Positions 22,601 through 32,282 of a DNA stretch of 64,000 nucleotides are shown here, piece by piece. The DNA comes from Clarireedia homoeocarpa. Taxonomy: Eukaryota; Ascomycota; Leotiomycetes; Helotiales; Rutstroemiaceae. The stretch lies in assembly GCA_001465935.1 (NCBI GenBank), contig LNKV01000010.1, positions 682,001 to 746,000 on the forward strand, written 5' to 3'. Position numbers and translations under genes: made by a program. Each line of letters begins with the position of its first letter. Position 1 is the stretch's first letter. The notes under the pieces are model-generated. The model ran no database searches. It saw nothing but the letters and a program-made list of their open reading frames with translations, and was not told the origin of the DNA.

Positions 22601-22752
22601 TCCCCTCTGCTCCGCACTGATCTCTCCCCGGTATTTCAATGTCAACAATACAGCACTATATGAATTTAGGAAAGAGATCTCGATACGCCAATAAGCTAAA
22701 ATTGTTCGAACGGTAACCTCTTGCCAACCACCGATAACCTCAGATACTATCT

Positions 22753-22969
22753 CCCCCCAAATTTGTGGGACTTTGCCCACTTGTTGACCAGGGCGCTCAA
22801 CGAGTAGAACCGAGTAGAACTGTAGAACTTGCTACCAAAATCCAAGCACAGATCGCACTATATCTACTCAGAAGGGAAAAAATCAGACCAAGCAGAGCTA
22901 ATAGCCATTTAAGAGTTGAAATCAAGGGCAAGTCCCACAAATGCCCTTTATTCTTGGGGGGGAGGGATA
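22753..22969. mobile_element. Possible MITE with imperfect inverted ends
   Basis: The left end CCCCCCAAATTTGTGGGACT and the right end, read in reverse as CCCCCCCAAGAATAAAGGGC then ATTTGTGGGACTTGCCC, share the C run and ATTTGTGGGACTT. The right arm has about 11 extra bases. No target duplication was identified. Confidence 0.35.
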
Positions 22970-23706
22970 GTACAGAGATTTCTGTAGATGCAGCTATCTT
23001 ATGATCGCCTCGCTTGACACAGGAAAACTCAGCTCTTGCAAGACATTGTAAAGGAAGCACTTCTACAGTCTCAGCTGAAGTACCTAGAAGATGAATCTGT
23101 AAGACTTTGTCCTCCACACTCACCGGTTTAAGTCTCCCAAAGTCCCCCGCCGCAGAACTGCAAAAACTCTGCTGGTACAGTACTCGTCTGTACTCTGTCA
23201 CTGTGCTCTAAGAAATGTCATCCACTCTTTTTAATTTGGCTACTCACGCATTGGCGGTTTCAGTGCGATTCATCATTACAATCACATCATCTTGCTGCTA
23301 GACGTTATCCGTTGGATCATCTACGGAGGCAGCATTCTTTTCCACTTTTTGGAGTCAAGCAAGCATTTGGCGTATGTCGTATGTCGTTTGCCATAGTACC
23401 ATCATTAACATTGTTGAGGTGTCACCGTCAAACGCCTGGGAAGTTCAAAGCACATCTAAGCAAAACAATCCTACTGGATATCTCTGCAGCACGTTTTCCT
23501 TCGCACTGTTACTGAATTTGGTTGTTTTTCAATCATATCAACGTTAGTATTCCGTTCATTACTACCCAATTGCTACAACTTGAAAGGCATCCTCAGCTGT
23601 ATGTTATCCGAAGGGAAATTTCACTGTGGTTATCATTCGTACCAAATAACCTCCCAAAATAGTGGGACAGCCCAGAAAACCTGCTCATCTATGTACTTTA
23701 GTAGCT

Positions 23707-23886
23707 GGCCGAATAAAACCAAACACTGGGTCCTATATTATTTCTAGTACTTAATACTATTTGGGTGTAAGATACCAGAAAGCAAGGTTGATTTGGGGTA
23801 TAAAAGCTATATATTTGCTCATAATGCTACTGTATTTAGCAAGGTGCTAGAAGGTTCCTGGACCCAGTGTTTGGATTTATTTGGCC
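23707..23886. mobile_element. MITE-like element, 180 bp
   Basis: A 27-base inverted repeat GGCC[G/A]AATAAA[A/T]CC followed by AAACACTGGGTCC bounds the element, with two mismatches between arms. The interior is AT-rich and non-coding. The bases just outside (CT and CA) may also belong to the ends. No convincing duplication of the target was found. Confidence 0.6.
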
Positions 23887-24716
23887 TGTAACGAACTAAT
23901 GCGATGCATCGGCACGGCACGGCTCGTCTCACTATGATCGAAGCTATATGCACATCGCCCTCTATATACCATGCGGGGATTCCTAATGGTCAAATCTTAA
24001 TTGCTAGGTGCCATTATTTTGGGTTATTCCCGTGTCGTCAGTAGCTACTCTTGCTAAGGCAATAGGAGCTGAAAGCGTCATCCAAGGAGCAATTCCTCCG
24101 ATGACACGTTTCAACAATCATGGGATCTTGCAAAAAAGTTTGCTGCAGTATTTTATATTCGTTTTCCCGGCCCTATCTACAGCCAATGCGTAGTAAAGTT
24201 ACATTCCCATTGTCATAATATATAAATCGTCTCTACTATCCCCCCACCTGAGTAAAGTTTAAAATTCAGGCGGCAATACACAGAAAAGACTAACCTTTGT
24301 TCAGGGGAGGATAGTAAATCCTCCCCGTCCGGATGTCGCAGTGCAATGCAACAAGCCCTCCACACCATGCAGGGACTCGCCCCTGCTATTTCTATCGTAA
24401 CATAATCTCGAATGGTAGTGATGTCCTCACGTCAGTGACAACTACATTATGGGGTAACTTAAATGCTTACCAATATTGCTATCTGCCGATACGTGGGGGT
24501 CACTGGCATGCCACCTGGAGACGCTCCAGTGACATCCCTTTGTGCGTTGATTGTATGTGGCTTTCTTATGCTAGCTACAGTCATGGGCTTGGTGGAGGTT
24601 TTGGCAACACATACTTATCATGGGAGTGTGACACTGCTACCTGGCGGGCTTTCTTGCGCACGTTTATCTAGCCATGCATTGATGTTAGACTAATCAGTTC
24701 ATTTAAAGTTTTTCTA

Positions 24717-25356
24717 GGGTTTTCCTATTTGGCCGACGTATTTTACTATCCAGCTGTCGCTCCTGTCACGTATATGTTATGAAATGTTATTTTCAACTAT
24801 AAATCATAAAATCCAGATAGTAAATAGTATAATACTAAAAATCAAAGAATTGACCAAAAGCTTCTAATATGTCTCTATATCCCTATTAGTATCTTGACTA
24901 AATACCTTAAAACTGTCGATAAACTGCTTCTCAATCTCTATATCTGCCTGTTCTTCTTCAAATATATCAAGCTCCTATTCGGTCGGCTCTTTATTATGTA
25001 GTATATTGAGTGAAGCTGGATCGTTACAATCTACATCCAATTGTACTTCAAGTTTGTCTTCTATTCGAAGCCCAGAAACTTCAGCTGAAAGTACTCTTAG
25101 GTAAACTTGTTCTCTTTTAGTATTAGGTTCATATATATCTCTATTGAGATTGATCCTTTCTAGCCCAATTTATATAGTTGTAGGATATAGGAGATTTTGT
25201 CTATAGGAAGATAAAGAGGGTTTGTAGAAGGATTCGAAGTACCGGGTAAAATCGTGACATTTGAAAGAAGACGTTCTTTGTTCACGAAAATTATATAAGT
25301 AACCTATATAAGGCGACAGCTGGATAGCAAAATACGTCGGCCAAATAGAAAAACCC
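24717..25356. mobile_element. Tc1/mariner-type element, 640 bp, decayed
   Basis: Terminal inverted repeats of 44 bases (GGGTTTT[C/T]CTATTTGGCC then GACGTATTTT[A/G]CTATCC and AGCTGTCGC) differ at two positions. A TA dinucleotide stands on each outer side (24715-24716 and 25357-25358), the Tc1/mariner signature. On the minus strand between about 25095 and 24840 a protein-like frame is open except for two TAG stops (contexts E-stop-E and Y-stop-K) and includes ELDIFEEEQADIEIEKQFID. This is probably a remnant of the transposase region. The element is too short to be autonomous. Confidence 0.75.
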
Positions 25357-25376
25357 TATTTTAATATGGGGTCGTC

Positions 25377-25415
25377 GATTGGATAGTAATTTGCGTCGGC
25401 TGAATAGTAAAATCC
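25377..25415. repeat. Diverged copy of the Tc1-type terminal repeat
   Basis: Just outside the right end of the 640-bp element, GGATAGTAATTTGCGTCGGC followed by TGAATAGTAAAATCC resembles the right terminal repeat (GGATAGCAAAATACGTCGGC then CAAATAGAAAAACCC). It appears to be the end of a second, related element. Confidence 0.5.
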
Positions 25416-26162
25416 TTCATTTACTGGCTGATAAATTATGGTACATACGTTGGGCTGGGCCTTTCATTGATTCCATAGTTCTCTCTGTTGGTCTTCTGTA
25501 AGATCCATCGCAAAAGCTGGTCTTTTACTCAATATCAACACCAACCTTGCATTCTATTCTTCCTAACGCATGCGGCTGCTCTGTTCTGCTTGGTCATCTC
25601 AAGAATTGGCAGCTTCCTAGCCCCGAGTGATCGCTTCATGATTATGAGTCAAGAGACAAGAACTGTATATACTCCTCATTTCGCACCCACCTAACAAAAC
25701 GAGGTTTCTCCTAGCTCATAGCACTCATCTTTGCATGCTGCCAACATCGAAACTGCAATAATCGCCAAATACTTCCACATATCACCTGGAATACGTACTT
25801 AGTCACTTTTACGCCTTCCAATCCTACCACTTCTCGCGACTACGCGGCCAACAGCTTAGAGACACATGCTCCGACTTTCTTCTTTTAGACACAACATCAC
25901 TACCTAGACTTCCTTGAAAGCCAGGAGCTTAGATACCGATACATCTCTCAATCATTAAGCTTAACACAGTTCTTCGAGTATACATTCTCCCACACTATTT
26001 GACCAACCATAGATCTACCTAAATATACCATTTTGACGCTCCAATGATCATTGAATCCATTTTCTCAGTCCTTCGCTCTATTCAAACATCTTTGCTCTTG
26101 CGCACGAATCACGTCTTTAATGTCTAGTGCAAAACATTATCTGCCTTCTATTAGATCTTACC

Positions 26163-26594
26163 CAGTGTAGGCAATAGTGGAAATAGTGCAAACAGCGCAG
26201 TTTGGAGGGTGTGACGACTCATACCGATTCACACCTGAGTCGTACACGCAGTTAACCTGAGTCGTGCACATGCAGCTATATATATGGCCGGCCCGGATGC
26301 CACTTCACTAAGGGTATCGCTAAGCTTAGCCCTGGGGGCCTCTGGTTCTATATAAGGCTTCTTCTTCTTCTTCCCGTTAATAGTCTTAGTCTGTAGTTCA
26401 ATGTTCTAAGGTCATTTAGCACTTTCATTAGTGGTTTCGTCACAGAGGGGGCACTATCAGTGTGTACGAAGAGTCACAAAACGTACTGGGCGTAGTAGGT
26501 GCAAACGGCCGTGTACGGGCAGTGGACTATTTGAACGCTAAGAAATGGATTTTGAGGATATACTCTTAGATTAGGCCCACTATTGCCTACACTG
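26163..26594. mobile_element. hAT-type miniature element (host of a solo LTR)
   Basis: Perfect 18-base inverted ends, CAGTGTAGGCAATAGTGG at 26163-26180 and its complement at 26577-26594, are flanked by the 8-base direct repeat ATCTTACC (26155-26162 and 26595-26602). An 8-bp duplication and CAGTG-type ends are typical of the hAT superfamily. Without the inserted LTR and its duplication the element is about 192 bp and non-coding, so it is non-autonomous. Confidence 0.85.
26210..26444. mobile_element. Solo LTR, 235 bp, nested in the hAT element
   Basis: The sequence begins TGTGACGAC and ends TTTCGTCACA (8-base inverted ends TGTGACGA/TCGTCACA). It is bordered on each side by GAGGG (26205-26209 and 26445-26449), a 5-bp target duplication. 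A TATATATA box at about 26277-26284 and a CTATATAAGG box near 26348 fit an LTR promoter. There is no internal region or second LTR, so this is the product of LTR-LTR recombination. Confidence 0.85.
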
Positions 26595-27668
26595 ATCTTA
26601 CCTACCAAACCAATCACCTCTTATATCTTCTACTACCTCATTCGTCCCCATCTAGGAGATATCCGCTCTGATCTGCTCTCTATGCATCATGCCATCCATC
26701 AACTTACCATCCTCGCCCTGTGTCACCCATTCGTTGTCTTCCTTCATCTCCTATCTGCTCTCATCTCATCAGACAGCTCAAATATATATCCGATGCAGCC
26801 TACCTACCTATCTACCTACCTCAGCACATATCTACTCTCTCTGAACCTTCTACTACCTTAAATTCACACTCTCCTTGCCTCAAACCATCTCCCAACGACC
26901 ACCTCAGGAAGAGAAGAGGCTGAAAGACAAGTCTCTAATTGGATCGACCAATCATATGATATACACACACACACATACAGACGAGTCATGCGAACAGCAA
27001 CCAACACAAGCATCTCCTCTCCCTCTATCCCTCCCTTCACTTCCCAGTAAGGGATATTTCCACATGAGCAAGTAAATCTATAGCAACCTACAACCCTCTT
27101 CCCCCTTCCTCCGTCCCCTTTCCCCCTCCCCAATCCCAATGCATTTTGAACCTCAACCTCAACTTGCAAAGCACCATTCCTCTCACCCCTCACTCACATC
27201 CACAGAACATCTCATCACCTGCTTCACTGTAAACATTACAATAAATAACCCCCCAAAAAAAACCATCATGTGCAGATTCGAAATTTTCTTTGTTTTTTTC
27301 AATTTCTCAACATCTGTCTGTATCAAGATCTATCTATCTTGCTCCCTCCGTTTCATAGCCCACGTTTTATAGAAATTGGATATTCTGCAACTGCGCCATA
27401 GCCGTCTATAACCGTGCTGCTCATGCTCATGTTGTATCATTTCTTGATCTCTATTTCTTTCTCCTCACTCACTACCACGGTGTCAAGAAAGGAACGCGAA
27501 GGTGCCACAACCCAACCCCGAGGCTCCGATCTGCCTAGTCTACTCTATTCTAGCAGTATTATCATTCCCATGTCACCTCCACCATCCACTCTACCTCTCC
27601 AGGGAGTCTTCAAGTCTACTACATACCCCTCCATCATCTCACAATGAAAACACTTGACATTCATTTGA

Positions 27669-30135
27669 TCAACGACCACCTTTCATAGCCTGCTTCCTCT
27701 TAATCTTTTCTGACGCCCTCTGCAAAGCTGTCTTGATCTCTCCTTTGCTGAAAGTTGAGAGATCATAGTATGTTGGCGCAATATCCTATACTTCGTTAGT
27801 ACTTTTGCCAGCTATAATATAATGATCGATGAGGTAGGAGGAAACCCAGAGTCCACAACGTGAAGCGAACACGATGATCGATAGAAAAGAGAGATAAAAA
27901 AGTGAAAAAAAAATAAAACATACCAACAACCACTCAGGCCTAACCGCTGTAACCGTCCTCACATAATTCTTCGTCGTCAACACGAACTCATTATACAGCA
28001 CCCACTCGCTATCTTGTCCCAATACCGTACTTGGATGCAGCAACACACTCTGATCATCCTTCACCGTCTTGTATGTCTTCCCGCTCGCCTCCTTCTTCGC
28101 GACCTGCATGAAGAAGCCCGCGACCAGCGCCCGTCGGATATTAGTATAGTACATCTTATCGTTGAAATTAGTCGACACGAGCTCGAGTTCGGATTTCTCC
28201 ATGATCCGTTTTAGTTGGGAGCGCACGTTATCGGCGGATTGTAGAGCTCGGAGAGAGAGGAAGTGCTCGTGACACCAGCGTTTAGGGTCTGCTTGGGCGT
28301 TTTCACCTTTGAATGCGTGATAGACGTTTAAGAGGGTAAGGTGGTCGCCGTCGGGGTGCGCGAAGAGGGCTTTCATCTCGTCTGCGCGTTTGCGTGCGGA
28401 GGCGGGGCGGACGAAGACTTGGGGGACTGAAAGGAGGGCGGTAAGAGAGAGGATTTCGTTGGAGCAGTAAAATTCGGGGGAGGAGATGAGCATTACTGCA
28501 AGTGATGGGTCGAGGGGGAATTCTGAAGCGAGTTTGCCTAGTGCGGTGAGATCTCCGTCATCGTCGAGACACGCAAGGTAGTTTAATTCTTCGAGGGCTC
28601 GCATAAGTGTTTCGGGTGCGGGTGGATCCATAAGATCGAAATGTACCAAATCATCGATACCGAGCTTCTTCAATTCGAGTACTGTATTTGATAAGTTGGA
28701 TCGAAGAATTTCGGGGTAAGTTTGTTCGATGAGTTCTTTTTTGAATGCTGCTTCGGTGTACAATCTGAAGCATTTTCCCGGTCTTGTACGACCAGCACGA
28801 CCAGCTCGCTGCTGCGCAGAAGCTTTGGAGATAGGTGATACAAGCAGTGATTCAACTCGAATTCTTGGGTTGTAAACTTTCTGCTTGCTGAAGCCAGGAT
28901 CCACCACATAAACAATACCATCAATTGTCAAACTGGTTTCCGCAATGTTTGTTGCCACAACTACCTTACGTCCAGGTCTTCCACCAGCTTTCAATGGTGG
29001 TGGTGCTTTCTCGAAAATCTTTTGCTGTTGGTGAGGTGGTAAAGTACCGTACAGTGGATATACCGCCAACGGGCCAGCATCTGCTTCTCGTACCATCTCA
29101 TCTGCTTCAAGTTTTATCTTCCGGCATGCATCCTCGATTTCCTCCTCACCAGTCAAGAATAATAAAATATCTCCTTCGGCTTCGGTGGCGTGGATTTGTA
29201 GAACGGTTCGAAGTGCGGCCTCGACGTAATCCCTTTCCGGCTCTGGCGTATAGAAAATCTCGACAGGGTGAGTTCTTCCCGGAACAGCCAGTAGAGGTGC
29301 GTCGTTGAAATATCTCTGGAACTTTTGCGCATCAAGTGTAGCGGACATAATAACAATCTTCAAATCCGGCCGTCTCAATGCAACCTCCTTCAATAAACCC
29401 ATCAAAATATCCGTAGCCAATGTACGTTCATGGGCTTCATCAAGAATGATGCAGCTATACCTCGTCAAATTATGATCATGCATGGCCTCCCTCAGCAGCA
29501 TACCATCAGTCATATATTTCAAGATGGTCTTCGAACTTGTCACGTCCTCGAAACGAATGCTGTATCCGACTTCTTCTCCCAATTGTACGTCCATCTCATC
29601 TGCTACACGCTGCGCAACGGACATAGCTGCTACACGACGAGGTTGAGTACATGCGACAAGTTTGCCACTGAAATGAGGAAGGTCGTCGAAAAGGACGAAT
29701 TGTGGAATCTGTGTTGTTTTACCGGAACCAGTTTCACCAACGAACACAAGAATCTGTGTCTTTTGAAACATCTCGAGAAATTCTTGTCTGTAGACTGATT
29801 AGTTGTGACATAATTAAAAGCCTCCAGAAAACTGACCTTTGCTTGTGAACCGGCAGGTTTCTTCTCGTCCTCAAGATATCAAAGTATTTCTGAGATAAAG
29901 CCTTGTCGTTGAATGGGTTATTTGGTCCATCTTCGGCTTTATGAGCTTGTAGAGCCGTCGTTTGGTGCCTCTTGAATTTCAATAACGCAGTGGAAGTCCC
30001 ATTGGAGCCATTGTCCCAACTGTTCTCCTCCTCGTACATATGCGCCAAATACGGATTTGCCTTTGGATCCATATCATCGGTCCTGGGACGTTTCGCGCGA
30101 GACATTTCCGGTTCTTCTGGACGACGGTCAGCCAT
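27669..30135 (-). CDS. prp43: Pre-mRNA-splicing factor ATP-dependent RNA helicase Prp43 (DEAH box)
   Basis: Three exons (30135-29837, 29787-27924, 27785-27669) encode 759 residues, close to yeast Prp43 (767). After a hydrophilic N-terminal region come GETGSGKTTQ (Walker A, about residue 117), ACTQPRRVAA, ILDEAHERT (DEAH), VIMSATL, FLTGEEEIEDAC, NIAETSLTIDGI and QRAGRAGRT, then the winged-helix/ratchet and OB-fold regions with YNEFVLTTKNYVRTVT, and a basic tail ending IKRKQAMKGGR. The helicase takes apart the lariat-intron spliceosome and acts in ribosome maturation, in the nucleus. Intron 2 has a textbook TACTAAC branch site. The ATG follows an in-frame stop closely and starts MADRRPEEPEMSRAKR. 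It diverges from the TAF10 gene. Confidence 0.95.
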
Positions 30136-30406
30136 TATAGAATAGCTGGGATAGGATTGCTCGTTGTTAATGTTTACTTTTCGAAGATTGCGCAAGGCAC
30201 GAGGCTGAAGAGAGATGCAGAAAATAAGTCAAAAGGTAAGAAAAAGTTATCGGGATTTGGATAACAGTACTCGTAGACTACTCTCAATTGGGTCACCGCC
30301 TTTACCAGTGTCTTATGTAAGCTTGCTTGTATCATATCGTGAACCACAAAGATATTAGACGTCAAACTGACAACTCAAGGATCATTAAATTTATCCATAT
30401 ACAATC
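30136..30406. promoter_or_regulatory. Bidirectional promoter of prp43 and TAF10
   Basis: Only 271 bases separate the two divergent start codons, so both core promoters and both leaders must lie here. No consensus TATA box stands out. The sharing pairs a splicing helicase with a general transcription factor subunit. Confidence 0.6.
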
Positions 30407-31031
30407 ATGTCTGCACCATCACCAGACCCTACTATGGACCTAGTTCCTCCCACTACGCAGCCAGAAGGTGAGGAAACAGATGCGCCAGCACCAGAACCAA
30501 AACTTCCAACAAGGAAAGATGTCTCCCTCAAGGAGTTTTTGGGGAAGATGGATGATTATGCTCCAATTGTATGTTTCCATTAATCTCTTGATGAATCATG
30601 TTTAACTCTGGTCGCAGATTCCGGATGCGGTAACAAACTACTACCTCACAAAAGCTGGTTTACCACCCCCACCACAAACCGATGCGCGTCTAGCTCGTCT
30701 CCTTGCGCTTGCGACCCAGAAGTTCATTGCGGACATCGCCGCTGATGCTTATCAATATTCACGCATACGGTCATCAAACTCGTCCAATGCAAACAACCCC
30801 ATGGGAAACCTGGGAGCTGCTGCTGGGTTCCCTGTACCAGGTCAACCCACCACCGCGCCAGGAAGCAAGGAACAACAAGGACGCGGTGGGCCACTGGGTA
30901 TTCAAAGGCCTGGTTATGGTGGTGGTGGACAGGGTGGAAGTCAAAACCGGACAGTTCTCACCATGGAAGACTTGGGTATGGCTGTGGGAGAATATGGTAT
31001 TAATGTCAAGCGCGGGGAGTTCTATCGTTGA
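30407..31031 (+). CDS. TAF10: Transcription initiation factor TFIID/SAGA subunit TAF10
   Basis: Two exons (30407-30568 and 30618-31031) join in frame to 191 residues. After an acidic, Pro-rich N-terminus, SLKEFLGKMDDYAPIIPDAV, TNYYLTKAG and ARLLALATQKFIADIAADAY form the histone-fold of the TFIID 30-kDa family. A low-complexity Gly/Gln-rich loop interrupts the fold. The C-terminus LTMEDLGMAVGEYGINVKR is the conserved closing helix. The protein is shared by TFIID and SAGA in the nucleus. The 49-base intron sits inside the first helix. The inserted loop of about 50 residues is a common fungal feature. Confidence 0.92.
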
Positions 31032-31519
31032 GGCTATGAAATAATAAGGGACAAATTGGATTGACCGGGATCAATCGGCGTTTTATATTACTCGGCGTTC
31101 GACTTGGGGGTAGGATGGTTAAGACCAACATATCTGAAATTGTACAACAATCTTACATTTTACGGCAACCAAAAAAACTGCCAAAATTATATCTTATTCT
31201 TCCGTCTTTTAAGGTAGCATGGCGATGTGGAAATCGAATGCCGGCACACCAGTGCTTATTTAGTAAGTGTCGCAGGATGTGGAAATTCATCTAGGCATAT
31301 TGATGCCATACAGTACCGCCACCAATCTTTCTCGGAGGCATGCTCTAATTGAGTGGCATGCCTTCTCATTATTGCTCCTAGCAGTCGCAATCTACTGGAA
31401 GCTCCTCAACGTTACGTAGTATTCCATATGATACAGCAGGTGTACAATATAATGCGGCAGCTATGCCTCATGAAGTTCATGCTCGATCCCAAACGCCCCC
31501 AAGCAAGTATATCGTTTGT
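31032..31519. other. Intergenic region between convergent genes
   Basis: This region holds the 3' flanks of the TAF10 and mitochondrial uS19 genes. No further coding or structured element was recognised. Confidence 0.5.
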
Positions 31520-31963
31520 TCATTTGTTCTTACTCTGCTTGTACTTAAATGGTTTTCTTGTCCTATCGCACAGTCAGCACTCGGGCCTTTCCATCATTTA
31601 CCATGAAAAACATACGCCGAGAACTCCCCCAATTTATGCCCCACCATGTCCTCCGTGATCGTCACCTCGTTGTAAACCTTGCCATTGTGAACCTCGAAGG
31701 TCAAGCCAACAAAGTCGGGCAGGATAGTCGCAGATCTTGCTTGCGTCCGAATGGAAGGTGACCTTTGACCTAAAGGCGCTTTAACGATTGGGAGACTGTA
31801 CAGGCGGTGTTAGGATAGCTTGCAGAGAGTTCGCGAAAAGTTCTTACGGAACAATATTAGGTCCTATGGCACATTAGCTTTAAGAGCAATAGTTGGGTTT
31901 GAGGTTAATCCATGACATACCTTTCCAGATGGACCGCGTGAGAAGTACTCTGCTAGGAAACAT
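31520..31963 (-). CDS. RSM19: Mitochondrial small-subunit ribosomal protein uS19m
   Basis: Four short exons (31963-31921, 31863-31848, 31795-31616, 31562-31520) join in frame to 93 residues; exon 2 is only 16 bases. The product starts MFPSRVLLTRSIWKGPNIVP. It then contains IRTQARSATILPDFVG, LTFEVHNGKVYNEV and ITEDMVGHKLGEFSATRKPF and ends KYKQSKNK, the uS19 signature with the organellar features SIWKGP and RSATILP. It binds 16S-like rRNA in the head of the mitochondrial small subunit and is imported; the N-terminus is only mildly basic. The model rests on strong family similarity and consistent GT..AG borders. It diverges from mre11. Confidence 0.9.
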
Positions 31964-32282
31964 GATGTCGTTGGATTGATATCAAAATTTGTAAACAGGT
32001 CGCCGATGCGGCAATCTTTTGGTTCTACGATGGTTCTAGCGCACAGTGCTCACATTTTGCAGGGGTCAAACGCGCTAATGCGGATCGCGTCTCCCCAACT
32101 GCTTCAGGCAACTAGAAGTATCGAAATTTATGTATGGCCGCGATTTTCCACGCATTTTAGTCAATAGTTGACATATTCTCGTGTCATCACTCTTGGACTT
32201 CAGTGTAGTTTCTATTGATAAGTGGAAGTGAGCTGAGAGTACTGGAATTACCTCCGCACCATATCCGCAGCAAACGGCCAAG
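31964..32282. promoter_or_regulatory. Bidirectional promoter of uS19m and mre11
   Basis: The 319 bases between the divergent ATGs must carry both promoters. Short open frames here lack any domain. No specific binding site is claimed. Confidence 0.5.

Larger units (their letters stand above)
19601..27668. other. Gene-poor island with decayed transposons
   Basis: Over about 8 kb no intact gene is visible. Inverted-repeat elements are listed separately (22753-22969, 23707-23886, 24717-25356, 26163-26594). A 134-codon reverse frame at 22797-23201 overlaps one of them and has no domain. A small perfect 9-bp hairpin (GGGGAGGAT..ATCCTCCCC) lies at 24304-24326. From about 26600 to 27660 the DNA is pyrimidine-rich on the plus strand, with CTACCTAC and ACAC microsatellites; it is the 3' flank of the prp43 gene. 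Confidence 0.6.

Noticed and set aside
22797..23201. 134-codon reverse frame as a possible gene
   Set aside because: It overlaps an inverted-repeat segment, has no recognisable domain and no splice partners.
24304..24326. Perfect 9-bp hairpin GGGGAGGAT..ATCCTCCCC considered as a terminator
   Set aside because: Fungal genes do not use such terminators, no gene ends here, and one short hairpin in 64 kb is expected by chance.
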